DNA of 13,156 nucleotides from JAOTYV01 sp964469835 (GTDB taxonomy: Bacteria > Pseudomonadota > Alphaproteobacteria > UBA8366): NCBI GenBank assembly GCA_964469835.1, contig CAYYBI010000294.1, forward strand, positions 1-13,156, in the 5' to 3' direction. This document shows positions 1 to 7,232 of the stretch, in pieces. Position 1 is the first letter of the stretch. Every line of letters starts with the position of its first letter. The notes under the pieces are model-generated. The model was not told the origin of the DNA. It did no database searches and saw nothing but the letters and a program-made list of their open reading frames with translations. The position numbers and the translations under genes are program-made.

Positions 1-1475
1 TCGCCGCCGGACAGCGTGCCCGAGGCGCGGTCGAGCGTCAGATATTCCAGCCCGACATCCATCAGGAATCCCAACCGCTCGTTGATTTCCTTGAGGATGC
101 GTTCGGCGATTTCCTTCTGCTTATCGCTCAGCACCGCGTCCAGGCCGAGGAACCATTCGCGCGCGTGCGCAATCGACATGCGCGAGACTTCGCCGATGTG
201 CAGCGTCGCGATCTTGATGGCGCGGGCCTCGGGTTTGAGCCGAAAGCCGTCGCAGACGCCGCACGGATGAATGCTCTGATAGCGTTCGAGTTCATCGCGA
301 ACCCAGCTCGAATCGGTCTCGCGCCAGCGCCGCAACATGTTCGGTATGACGCCTTCGAACGGCTTGCTCGTCTCATACTTCCGGAGCCCGTCATCGTATT
401 CCATCTTCACCGGCGTCTTGCCGGTACCGGACAGGATCCCCTCCCGGGCTTCTTCGGGCAGTTCGCCGAAGGGGGTGTGCATGCTGACGCCGAAGTGATG
501 CGCGAGGCTTTCCAGGGTCTGGCGGTAATAGGGCGAGGTCGAACTGGCCCAGGGCCGGACCGCGCCGTCGGCGAGGGACTTGGACGGATCGGGAATCACC
601 AGATCGATGTCGAAATACATCGTCGTGCCGAGACCGTCGCAGGCCGGGCAGGCGCCGAACGGATTGTTGAAGGAAAACAGCCGGGGCTCGATCTCGTCGA
701 TCGTGAAGCCGGAAACCGGGCAGGCGAAGCGGGCCGAGAAGATCGTCCGTTCGCCGCTGTCCGCATCCTCGGAGATCGCCAGACCATCGGCGAGTTCGAG
801 CGCGGTTTCCAGCGAATCGGCGAGCCGGGTCGAAATGCCGTCGCGGACGACAAGCCGATCGGCCACGACCTCGATGTCATGCTTTCGGTTCTTGTCCAGC
901 GCCGGGACCGCGTCGAGTTCGTACAAGTCGCCGTCAATCTTCACCCGCTGGAAGCCGCGCTTCCGCAGGTCGATGAATTCCTTGCGATATTCGCCTTTGC
1001 GGCCGCGCACGATCGGCGCGAGCAGGTACAGCCGCGTGTCGTTGGGCATCGTCGCAATGCGGTCGACCATCTGGCTCACGGTCTGGCTTTCGATCGGCAG
1101 GCCGGTGGCCGGCGAATAGGGGATGCCGACGCGGGCGAACATCAGCCGCATGTAATCGTAAATCTCGGTCACCGTGCCGACGGTCGAACGCGGGTTGCGG
1201 CTGGTGGTCTTCTGTTCGATCGAGATCGCGGGCGAGAGCCCTTCGATCAGGTCGACATCCGGCTTTTCCATCAGTTCCAGGAACTGCCTCGCATAGGCGG
1301 AGAGGCTCTCCACATAGCGGCGCTGCCGCCCGGCGTAGATCGTGTCGAAGGCGAGGGAGGACTTGCCGGAGCCGGACAGCCCGGTAATGACGATCAGCTG
1401 ATCGCGCGGCAGATCCAGATCGATATTCTGGAGATTGTGCTCGCGGGCGCCGCGTATGCTGATGTATCCGGGCAT
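1..1475 (-). CDS. uvrA: UvrA, excinuclease ABC subunit A (5' part, cut by window edge)
   Basis: Damage-recognition ATPase of nucleotide excision repair; it loads UvrB onto distorted DNA in the cytoplasm. I read 491 codons from ATG 1475 (N-terminus MPGYISIRGAREHNL) to the window edge, where the reading stops inside the LSGGE ABC signature of the first ATPase. Visible landmarks are the Walker A motif GLSGSGKS at about residues 32-39, the RRYVESLSAYARQFL and EGLSPAISIEQK blocks, and the first zinc module with C252, S255, C276 and C279, so one expected cysteine is a serine. The family is about 940-1000 residues, so roughly half is missing here. The start matches the E. coli N-terminus in register; no strong Shine-Dalgarno is visible. 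No complete LexA box was found upstream. The identity is certain from continuous similarity to known UvrA. Confidence 0.98.
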   Translation of the reverse strand, partial: MPGYISIRGAREHNLQNIDLDLPRDQLIVITGLSGSGKSSLAFDTIYAGRQRRYVESLSAYARQFLELMEKPDVDLIEGLSPAISIEQKTTSRNPRSTVGTVTEIYDYMRLMFARVGIPYSPATGLPIESQTVSQMVDRIATMPNDTRLYLLAPIVRGRKGEYRKEFIDLRKRGFQRVKIDGDLYELDAVPALDKNRKHDIEVVADRLVVRDGISTRLADSLETALELADGLAISEDADSGERTIFSARFACPVSGFTIDEIEPRLFSFNNPFGACPACDGLGTTMYFDIDLVIPDPSKSLADGAVRPWASSTSPYYRQTLESLAHHFGVSMHTPFGELPEEAREGILSGTGKTPVKMEYDDGLRKYETSKPFEGVIPNMLRRWRETDSSWVRDELERYQSIHPCGVCDGFRLKPEARAIKIATLHIGEVSRMSIAHAREWFLGLDAVLSDKQKEIAERILKEINERLGFLMDVGLEYLTLDRASGTLSGG

Positions 1476-1587
1476 CCTGGGAGAGATAACCCGGCAGGAC
1501 GGCGGGTCAATCGAAAAATCCGCTCAAGTGGAATTTTGACCCTAGGAACACGGACTCTCCCAACATTTCCGTATAGCGTGATCCCAA

Positions 1588-2481
1588 TTATCCCATGGAA
1601 GCGATCTGTTCGGCCATATCGAGCACGTTTCTAGCCTGCTTGAGGTGCGGCATGTCGAGCATTTTGCCGTCGAGTCCGATGGTGCCCACGCCAGGGTTCG
1701 TTTCGAAGACCTCGACCACGCGCCTTGCGTAGGCGACTTCTTCCGCCGACGGGGTGAACGCCTTGTTGATGACCGGCGGCTGCGCCGGATGGATGGCGAT
1801 CTTGCCGATGAATCCTGCCCGGCGGTCGCGCAGGCAATCGGCCTCGAGCCCGTCGGTGTCGCGGAAATTGACCCAGAGTACGCCGACCGGCTGCACGTCG
1901 ATCGCGCGGCAGGCGGCGAGGCAGAGCGATTTTGCCATCAGATAGGGATCGTCGTAATCGCCGGTGCTCGGATGCATGTTGTCGCTGGCGCCGAGCGCTG
2001 CCGATAAATCCTCCGCACCCCAGGTCATGGCGATCAGGCGGTCGGACACGCCTTCGAGATAGGTGTGGAAGGTCAGCAGCGATGCCGCCGTCTCGGTCGC
2101 GACGCACAGGATCTTGGTCGATCCGTCCTCGATCCCTTCGCGGGCTTCGAGCGCCGAAAGATAATTGCACAGCGTGTTGACCCCCTCGGCGGAGTACACC
2201 TTGGGAAGGCAGATACCGTCGGGCGCGCCCGGCATGATCGCGGCCAGATCGGGCAGGCATAGTTCGGTGTCGAGCGGGTTGATTCGGACCCAGATCTGCT
2301 GGCGCGAGCGGTCGCTGTGTGTTTTCAGATAATCGTGCACCATGGTGCGCGCGATATCCTGCCGGTCGTTCGACACGGCGTCTTCGAGATCGAGGATCAG
2401 CGCGTCGGCTTCGTTCTCGCGGGCCTTTTCAAGTTTGCGTTCGCTGTCGCCGGGGACGAACAGCCAGGAGCGAATAATCAT
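1588..2481 (-). CDS. CitE/HpcH-HpaI family lyase (malyl-, methylmalyl- or citramalyl-CoA lyase/thioesterase-like)
   Basis: A 297-residue TIM-barrel enzyme of the CitE-like group, which cleaves or condenses 3-hydroxyacyl-CoA dicarboxylates (for example malyl-CoA to glyoxylate plus acetyl-CoA) using Mg2+. Visible motifs are RSWLFVPGD at residues 4-12, LDLEDAV at 30-36, VRIN with R66, LPK with K94, ATE with E130 and WGAED with E157/D158. R66, E130 and D158 fit the Arg/Glu/Asp substrate and metal set of CitE proteins. Its ATG (2479-2481) overlaps the TGA of the upstream MaoC gene (2478-2480), so the two are translationally coupled and the pair probably catalyses consecutive hydration and C-C cleavage. 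The exact substrate (malyl-, methylmalyl- or citramalyl-CoA) cannot be decided from sequence. No intrinsic terminator is seen in the 112 bp before uvrA. Confidence 0.9.
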   Translation of the reverse strand: MIIRSWLFVPGDSERKLEKARENEADALILDLEDAVSNDRQDIARTMVHDYLKTHSDRSRQQIWVRINPLDTELCLPDLAAIMPGAPDGICLPKVYSAEGVNTLCNYLSALEAREGIEDGSTKILCVATETAASLLTFHTYLEGVSDRLIAMTWGAEDLSAALGASDNMHPSTGDYDDPYLMAKSLCLAACRAIDVQPVGVLWVNFRDTDGLEADCLRDRRAGFIGKIAIHPAQPPVINKAFTPSAEEVAYARRVVEVFETNPGVGTIGLDGKMLDMPHLKQARNVLDMAEQIASMG

Positions 2482-2930
2482 ACGGGCTTCTTCCTCATGA
2501 AGGCGGTGCGAACACAGTAGGCGACTTCCTCGTTCCGCTGGTTGTAGCCGAAATGCTCGAACACGACGAGACCGGCGGTCGGGCGCGATTTCGATTCGCG
2601 CTTTTCCTTGACCTTCGACACGCTGCGGATGGTGTCGCCATGGAACACCGGATTGGCGAAACGGACATCGGTCATGCCGAGATTTCCGATTGTCGTGCCG
2701 AGCGTGGTGTCGCCCACGGTGACGCCGATGACCAGGCCCAGCGTGAACAGGCTGTTGACGATGCGCTGACCGAATTCCGTCTCCTTGGCGAATTCCTCGT
2801 CGAGGTGCAGCGGCTGGGGATTATGGGTCAACGCGCAGAACATGACGTTGTCCATCTCGGTAACGGTGCGGGTGAGTTCGTGCTTGAACTTCATCCCCGG
2901 TTCGAATTCTTCGAAGTAGAGACCAGCCAT
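2478..2930 (-). CDS. MaoC-like hot-dog enoyl-CoA hydratase/dehydratase
   Basis: A single hot-dog domain of 150 residues, starting MAGLYFEEFEPGMKF. Family members reversibly hydrate 2-enoyl-CoAs. The hydratase-2 motif region reads LTHNPQPLHLDEEFA: H42 and D44 are present, but the position five before the His, normally the catalytic Asp, is N37. This NPQPLHLD form is typical of a MaoC subgroup found beside CitE-like lyases (recollection of the family, not a search). Further landmarks are FGQRIVNSLFTLGL (53-66), DTTLGTT (74-80) and the VFHGDTI block (about 95-101). I chose ATG 2930 because family similarity begins there; an in-frame ATG at 3005 would add 25 residues of no recognisable similarity and lies inside the REP-like repeat. 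The gene is first in a two-gene operon with the CitE-like lyase (4-bp ATGA overlap). Confidence 0.88.
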   Translation of the reverse strand: MAGLYFEEFEPGMKFKHELTRTVTEMDNVMFCALTHNPQPLHLDEEFAKETEFGQRIVNSLFTLGLVIGVTVGDTTLGTTIGNLGMTDVRFANPVFHGDTIRSVSKVKEKRESKSRPTAGLVVFEHFGYNQRNEEVAYCVRTAFMRKKPV

Positions 2931-2997
2931 GGTTTGTTTCCAGTGTTTGTTGGATGCAGAGTCTAACAGGCTGCCGAAATCCCTGTCGAGCAGGGGC

Positions 2998-3080
2998 AGC
3001 CTCATCCTTCGTCAAGCTCAGGATGAGGTCGTGAACTCAAAACGCTGAGCCTCACCCCGAGCTTGACGAAGGGCGAGGCG
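2998..3080. repeat. REP-like inverted pair of 29-bp palindromic units
   Basis: Unit A (3000-3028) has perfect 8-bp arms, CCTCATCC and GGATGAGG, around TTCGTCAAGCTCA. Unit B (3050-3078) is the same element inverted: its reverse complement matches A at 25 of 29 positions, with the core TTCGTCAAGCTC fully conserved. The units are 21 bp apart. This is the CTTCGTCAAGCTCAGGATGAG family of short palindromes scattered through many alphaproteobacterial genomes. The pair sits between the Mur ligase stop and the MaoC start, so in RNA it could form a long hairpin or two separate ones and act as a transcript end or mRNA stabiliser for the Mur ligase message. Confidence 0.85.
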
Positions 3081-3109
3081 GTGTTTGTGGTGATTTTCCG
3101 GAACTTAGT

Positions 3110-4534
3110 CTAGGGCTCGCTGCTTGGCGCCACATTGCCGAGTTTCGCGAGCAACTCCGCCGCGAATTGCGACAACGTATCGTCCCGTGCGCCCATGATG
3201 ACAATCCGGTCGCCCGGCCGGGCAAGGTCCAGCAGCTTTTTGCCGCATCCGTCTCGGTCGTCAAAGGCGATCGCGGATCGTCCGCGCGCGTCCACTCCTT
3301 GCACGATGTCTTGACTGCTGACGCTGCGGTCGACGGTGCCGCCGAAATAGACCGGTTCGGGCATCACCAGCACGTCGTCTTCCCGCAGATTGTCGGTGAA
3401 GACGCTGACGAAAGCATCCTTCATCAGGCGCAGCGGCCCAAATCCGTGCGGCTGAAACAGGATCAGCAAGCGCCCGGGGAAGCCGTGCAGGGTGTCGAGC
3501 GTGGCCAGGATTTTGTCGGGATTGTGCGCGAAATCATCGATGACGGTGATGCCGTCCGCCTCGCCGACGATCTCGAGCCGCCGGCGCAGGCCACGGAAGG
3601 TGCCAAGCGCGGCGGCGGCCGCTGCTAATGGAACGCCGCAGGCGCGTGCGGCAGCGAGGGCTGCCAAGGCGTTGGCTGCGTTATGCCGGCCCGGCACCGG
3701 CACGCGTACCGGAACGGTCGCGCCGGTAGCCCGTTCGGTCACGTCGAACGCGATCGCGGCCGGTTCGGGCGACAAGGCGCTGGCGGCCAAGTCCGCCGAA
3801 GGATCGCCCAGGCTGAAGGTGATTGTCTTGTCCGATGGAATAGCCGCGGCCATCGCGGCGGTTTCGTCATTGTCGAGGTTCAACACCACGGTCTCGGCCG
3901 TGCTGGCAAACGCCCGAAACAACGCGCGTAGTTCGTCGAGCGATTTGTGGTCGAGCGCGATGTTGTTCACGACTGCGATGCGTGGCGTATAGAGCGCAAT
4001 CGAGCCATCGCTCTCATCGACCTCGCTGACGAAAAATTCGCTGTCACCGACCACGGCCGAGGCGAACGGCGTGTCGGTCGTCATGAAATTCTTCATGACC
4101 GCGCCGTTCATGACCGTCGGGTCCAGGCCGGTTTCATGCAGGATGACGCCCACCATGCCGGTCGTGGTCGATTTGCCGCTGGTGCCGCCGATGGCGACAC
4201 CGCAGGGTGCGGCGTTGAAGAGCTCCGCCAGCAGTTCCGCCCGCGTGATCCGGTCGGCGCCTACGGTGCGGGCCGCCTTGACGTCGGGCACCGTCTCCTC
4301 GACCGCTGCCGAGGCGACGAGCGTCTGATCGGGGCCGGTCAGGCCGCTGCCATCCTGGGGAAACAGCTGGATGCCGCGGGCGCGGAGAAATTCGAACTTC
4401 TGTAGCGTTCCGCCCTGGTCTAGCATGCGGTCGGAACCGTCCACGGCAAAGCCCTTCGCCCGTAGAATCAGGGCCAGCGGCAACATGCCGCTGCCGCCGA
4501 TTCCGCAGAAGAAATATCGCCGGTCCCGGTTCAT
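3110..4534 (-). CDS. Mur ligase family protein (MurC/Mpl-like peptide ligase)
   Basis: A 474-residue ATP-dependent amide ligase of the MurC/Mpl type. In order: a Rossmann-like N-terminal domain with GIGGSGM at 11-17; the ATP P-loop GGTSGKSTTT near 116-125; the acidic metal motif SEVDESDGS with D173, E174 and D176; NNIALDH ending at H196; PGRHNAANALAA; and a C-terminal domain with GLRRRLEIVGE and DDFAHNPDKI (H337, N338). Classical MurC and Mpl carry GTHGKTT and AHHP, so this copy is divergent. The essential murC normally lies in the dcw cluster, so I infer a peptide-recycling or specialised ligase (UDP-MurNAc plus murein tripeptide, as Mpl). The divergent LD-carboxypeptidase 62 bp away supports this. 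ATG 4534 places GIGGSGM at the usual position; an in-frame ATG at 4570 adds 12 basic residues and overlaps the likely promoter. Exact specificity is open. Confidence 0.87.
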   Translation of the reverse strand: MNRDRRYFFCGIGGSGMLPLALILRAKGFAVDGSDRMLDQGGTLQKFEFLRARGIQLFPQDGSGLTGPDQTLVASAAVEETVPDVKAARTVGADRITRAELLAELFNAAPCGVAIGGTSGKSTTTGMVGVILHETGLDPTVMNGAVMKNFMTTDTPFASAVVGDSEFFVSEVDESDGSIALYTPRIAVVNNIALDHKSLDELRALFRAFASTAETVVLNLDNDETAAMAAAIPSDKTITFSLGDPSADLAASALSPEPAAIAFDVTERATGATVPVRVPVPGRHNAANALAALAAARACGVPLAAAAAALGTFRGLRRRLEIVGEADGITVIDDFAHNPDKILATLDTLHGFPGRLLILFQPHGFGPLRLMKDAFVSVFTDNLREDDVLVMPEPVYFGGTVDRSVSSQDIVQGVDARGRSAIAFDDRDGCGKKLLDLARPGDRIVIMGARDDTLSQFAAELLAKLGNVAPSSEP

Positions 4535-4543
4535 CCGTTGATA

Positions 4544-4570
4544 CCTATAGCGGCGGAACGGGCCTGACAA
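4544..4570 (-). promoter_or_regulatory. Candidate sigma70-like promoter of the Mur ligase gene
   Basis: Read on the minus strand, TTGTCA (4565-4570) is followed after 15 bp by TATAGG (4544-4549). The spacing is short for sigma70 (17 is optimal). The ATG at 4534 lies only 9 bp past the -10 hexamer, so a transcript from here would have almost no leader. This is a pattern match only. Confidence 0.3.
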
Positions 4571-4596
4571 GAACGCCGAAAGCGAGGATTGACCGC

Positions 4597-5445
4597 GTGG
4601 CTGGAGACAAGATCAGAATTGGCGTCATGGCGCCGGGAACCCGTATCGATCACGACCTTGCGAAGCGGATTATGGATTTGGCGGCGCACCTTTATCCGGA
4701 CGGGCAAGCCGAAATCCACTTCCATCCCCAATGTTTCCTGTCTTCCAATCATTTTGCCGGCGACGATGCCAGTCGTCTGCAGGCTTTCCTCGACATTGCG
4801 AATGACGACAGCTTCCAAGCGCTTTGGTTTGCCCGCGGCGGGTATGGCGCTTGCCGGATCGCCGAAGATATTGTTTCCAAATTGACCGGAGCCGCCGCCG
4901 GCAAGCTCTATCTGGGCTATAGCGATGTCGGCTGTTTGCTCGCGCCTTTGTATAACGCCGGATTTACCGGATTGGCGCATGGTCCGATGCCGTCGGACAT
5001 CAAGCGGGACGGCGGTGAGGCGGCGGTCGGTCGGGCGCTCGCCTATCTTGTCGACCGGACGCCTGATGCGGTGGAAGCGACCGTGTCGGAGTCCGTAAAA
5101 ACCGCCGCCTTCAACATGGCTGTATTCAGCCACCTGATCGGCACGCCGCTGCAGCCGGATTTGACCGGCCACATTCTGATGCTCGAAGAAGTATCCGAGT
5201 ACATGTACAAGATCGATCGGCTGCTGTTCCATATCACCAGCAATCCCAATATCCGTAAGGTATCGGGCATCATGCTCGGCCGATGCAGCGATATTCCGCC
5301 GAACGATCCGGATTTCGTGCTGTCGGAGGAAGAGGTTGTCGCGCATTGGTGCGGGAAGGCCGGCATTCCCTATCTCGGCCGCGCGGATATCGGGCATGAC
5401 ATCGATAACAAGGTCGTGCCGTTCGGCAGCCTGCCGATAGTTTAA
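4597..5445 (+). CDS. ldcA: LD-carboxypeptidase (MEROPS S66), murein tetrapeptide carboxypeptidase
   Basis: A cytoplasmic serine peptidase of 282 residues (E. coli LdcA is about 304). It removes the terminal D-Ala from murein tetrapeptides, giving the tripeptide that Mpl-type ligases re-attach to UDP-MurNAc. The S66 triad is readable: nucleophile S109 in GYSD, E197 in LEEVSEYMYKIDR and H267 in ADIGHDIDNKVVPFG. Other landmarks are the N-terminal IGVMAPG, WFARGGYGA (about 77-85) with the oxyanion-region glycines, and GLAHGPM. The start is GTG 4597, with GAGG at 4584-4587, nine bases upstream. It is transcribed away from the Mur ligase, so the pair probably forms a recycling module. There is no signal peptide, as expected for the cytosolic enzyme. 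It runs convergently into the dioxygenase operon with a 27-bp gap and no clear terminator. Confidence 0.93.
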   Translation: MAGDKIRIGVMAPGTRIDHDLAKRIMDLAAHLYPDGQAEIHFHPQCFLSSNHFAGDDASRLQAFLDIANDDSFQALWFARGGYGACRIAEDIVSKLTGAAAGKLYLGYSDVGCLLAPLYNAGFTGLAHGPMPSDIKRDGGEAAVGRALAYLVDRTPDAVEATVSESVKTAAFNMAVFSHLIGTPLQPDLTGHILMLEEVSEYMYKIDRLLFHITSNPNIRKVSGIMLGRCSDIPPNDPDFVLSEEEVVAHWCGKAGIPYLGRADIGHDIDNKVVPFGSLPIV

Positions 5446-5472
5446 ATGTGGAGGCGTCGGCGGGTTGCCCCG

Positions 5473-6339
5473 TCAGGCGGGAATTTCTCCCATCGTGTGC
5501 ACCTTATGCATGCGCCGCCGGCTGTTCGGGTCGAAGGGTTTGCGGTGGTGCATGGTGCAGCGGTTGTCCCAGACCACGACGTCGCCGGGGCGCCATACGT
5601 GCTCCCAGACATAGCGCGGCTGGGTGGCGTGCGCCCAGAGGGCGTCGAGCAATTCTTCGCTTTCCTCCACGGGCAGGCCGGGGATGTAGGATTTCAGCCG
5701 GCGGCCGAGGAACAGGCATTGGCGGCCGGTCGCCGGATGGGTGCGGATGAGCGGATGCAAGGGGCCGGGGCCTTTCGAGACGTCGGACACCGCGTCGAAT
5801 TCCGGCCGTCGTTCGCCATTGCTGCTGTACACGCAGGAATGCAGCGCCTTCCGGCCTTCGATGCGGCGGCGCAGTTCCGGCGGCAGATCTTCGAGCGCCG
5901 CGTACATGTTGAGGAACGAGGTGTTGCCGCCCTGTGGCGGGACTTCGATGCCATAGAGAACACTCGCGCCGATCGGGCGTTCGACGAAGGAACTGTCGGT
6001 GTGCCAGCGTGCCTCGTCCGCGCCCAAGGCGCCGATTGGTTTGCCGTTCTCTTCGATGTTGGAAATGATGTTGACCGTCTCGGGTATCTCGTCGGGCAAA
6101 TGCCGCTCCCGTCCCAAACCCAGCAATCCCTGCGCCGGCAGGTCGAGCTCGCCGAATATGCTGGCGAAGTTGAGGTGTGCCTCAACGTCGAACCGTTGAT
6201 CGCGGAACAGCAGGACGAGGTGTTCATGCCATGCGTCGAGAATTGCCTGCCGCGTCTCGGCCGGGATCGGACGGCTGCCGTCGACGCCGTGAATTTCGGC
6301 GCCGAGCATCGCGCCGGTCGGAATCACCTCAATCGACAT
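5473..6339 (-). CDS. TauD/TfdA family Fe(II)/2-oxoglutarate dioxygenase (second gene of pair)
   Basis: A non-haem iron dioxygenase of 288 residues; relatives hydroxylate taurine, 2,4-D or other sulfonates, carboxylates and alkyl compounds. The facial triad is complete: H113 and D115 in RWHTDSSF and H264 in WDNRCTMHH. The 2-oxoglutarate-binding arginine is R275 within RRRMHK. ATG 6339 is preferred because GAGGAG lies nine bases upstream. An in-frame ATG at 6363 would give an ATGA overlap with the upstream gene and an 8-residue extension but lacks a good ribosome site. It is paralogous to the upstream gene, sharing FRDQ, GGNTSF/GGDTEF, HATQ and WRPGD blocks, but clearly diverged, so the two probably act on different or sequential substrates. 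The substrate cannot be read from the sequence. Confidence 0.92.
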   Translation of the reverse strand: MSIEVIPTGAMLGAEIHGVDGSRPIPAETRQAILDAWHEHLVLLFRDQRFDVEAHLNFASIFGELDLPAQGLLGLGRERHLPDEIPETVNIISNIEENGKPIGALGADEARWHTDSSFVERPIGASVLYGIEVPPQGGNTSFLNMYAALEDLPPELRRRIEGRKALHSCVYSSNGERRPEFDAVSDVSKGPGPLHPLIRTHPATGRQCLFLGRRLKSYIPGLPVEESEELLDALWAHATQPRYVWEHVWRPGDVVVWDNRCTMHHRKPFDPNSRRRMHKVHTMGEIPA

Positions 6340-6348
6340 CGCATCGCT

Positions 6349-6354
6349 CTCCTC
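6349..6354 (-). promoter_or_regulatory. Ribosome binding site deciding the start of the second dioxygenase
   Basis: GAGGAG on the minus strand, nine bases before ATG 6339. It supports that start over the in-frame ATG at 6363, whose upstream sequence has no comparable site. Confidence 0.6.
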
Positions 6355-6359
6355 TACGC

Positions 6360-7232
6360 TCATACCGGCACCACGCCCTTGACGACGGTGCGGTGCATGA
6401 CGCGGCGGTATTTGTCCATGTCGTAATTGCCGATCACCCGGTGCAGCAGGCAACGGTTGTCCCACATCACCAGGTCGCCTGGCCGCCACTCATGCACATA
6501 GACGAATTTTCGTTGCGTCGCGTGTGTGAGTAGGTCATTCAGCAGTTTTTCGCCTTCCGTCTGCGGCAGGCCTTCCACGTGGGATGTGTGGATGCCGATA
6601 TAGAGGGATTTTTGGCCGCGATCCGGATGCGATCGGACGATCGGATGGGAAACCGGCGGTTTCTCTTCTTTTTCTTTTTCGGTCGCAGGCCGGTTTCCGG
6701 TGTTGCGCCGATTTGCTTCCCAGCTATGGACCGCGCGCAGCGGCGCAATTCGCTCACGCGTTTCCGCGTCCAGTGCTTCATAGGCCATGAGCATGTTCGC
6801 GAATTCGGTATCGCCGCCTTCGGGCGGCAGCTCACGAGCGTGCAGGAACGTCGCGAAGGAGGGGACGTCGTGATAGGATTTGTCCGTGTGCCAGTAGAAA
6901 CTGCCGAAGGTGAACGGCGTGCCGCTGGGCTTGCCGTCGGCGTCGAGATTGCTCACCAAATGCACCTTCGGCGACTGCTCGCCGCTGGCCGTCCGGAAAA
7001 CGTGCCCTTCGGGTTCGCCGAAGCGTTCGGTCATCTCCATCTGCTGGTCGTCGGTGAGATCCTGGTCGCGGAAAACCAGTACGTGATGCCGGGCGAATGC
7101 ATCGAGGACGGTATCGCGAATATCCGCCGCGAACGGAAGGGATAGATCCAGACCGCGCACTTCGGCGCCGGCGACATCGGATAATGGGTTTATCGAAAAT
7201 GCGTGTTCTTCAATCTTGTTCTGCTGGGCCAC
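6360..7232 (-). CDS. TauD/TfdA family Fe(II)/2-oxoglutarate dioxygenase (first gene of pair)
   Basis: A 290-residue taurine-dioxygenase-like protein. Iron ligands are H115 and D117 in YWHTDKSY and H264 in WDNRCLLHR. R277 in YRRVMHR aligns with the TauD co-substrate arginine. The N-terminal HVLVFRDQ block and C-terminal HEWRPGDLVMWDNR block are family hallmarks. The start is GTG 7232 with GAGGAA six bases upstream. A charged stretch ATEKEKEEKPP lies in the loop between the core strands. It is the first gene of a two-gene operon; its TGA (6360-6362) is 20 bp before the preferred start of the next dioxygenase. No sulfonate transporter (tauABC) or CysB-type regulator is in the window, so a sulfur-scavenging role is not supported; the substrate is unknown. 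Confidence 0.93.
   Translation of the reverse strand: MAQQNKIEEHAFSINPLSDVAGAEVRGLDLSLPFAADIRDTVLDAFARHHVLVFRDQDLTDDQQMEMTERFGEPEGHVFRTASGEQSPKVHLVSNLDADGKPSGTPFTFGSFYWHTDKSYHDVPSFATFLHARELPPEGGDTEFANMLMAYEALDAETRERIAPLRAVHSWEANRRNTGNRPATEKEKEEKPPVSHPIVRSHPDRGQKSLYIGIHTSHVEGLPQTEGEKLLNDLLTHATQRKFVYVHEWRPGDLVMWDNRCLLHRVIGNYDMDKYRRVMHRTVVKGVVPV

Noticed and set aside
1476..1587. Possible LexA (SOS) box in front of uvrA
   Set aside because: On the minus strand only one GTTC half-site was found; the second half at seven bases distance is absent.
165..1634. Long plus-strand open frame of 489 codons opposite uvrA
   Set aside because: It is antisense to clearly coding uvrA, has no recognisable family similarity, and arises from high-GC codon bias on the other strand.
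2931..3005. N-terminal extension of the MaoC protein from ATG 3005
   Set aside because: The extension has no family similarity, begins inside the REP-like unit, and the hot-dog similarity starts at ATG 2930.
4531..5397. Minus-strand open frame of 288 codons opposite ldcA
   Set aside because: The plus strand encodes a full S66 enzyme with its triad; the antisense frame is low-complexity and overlaps the start of the Mur ligase gene.
5446..6426. Plus-strand open frame of 326 codons opposite the second dioxygenase
   Set aside because: The minus strand carries the conserved HxD...H dioxygenase; the plus frame has no family features.
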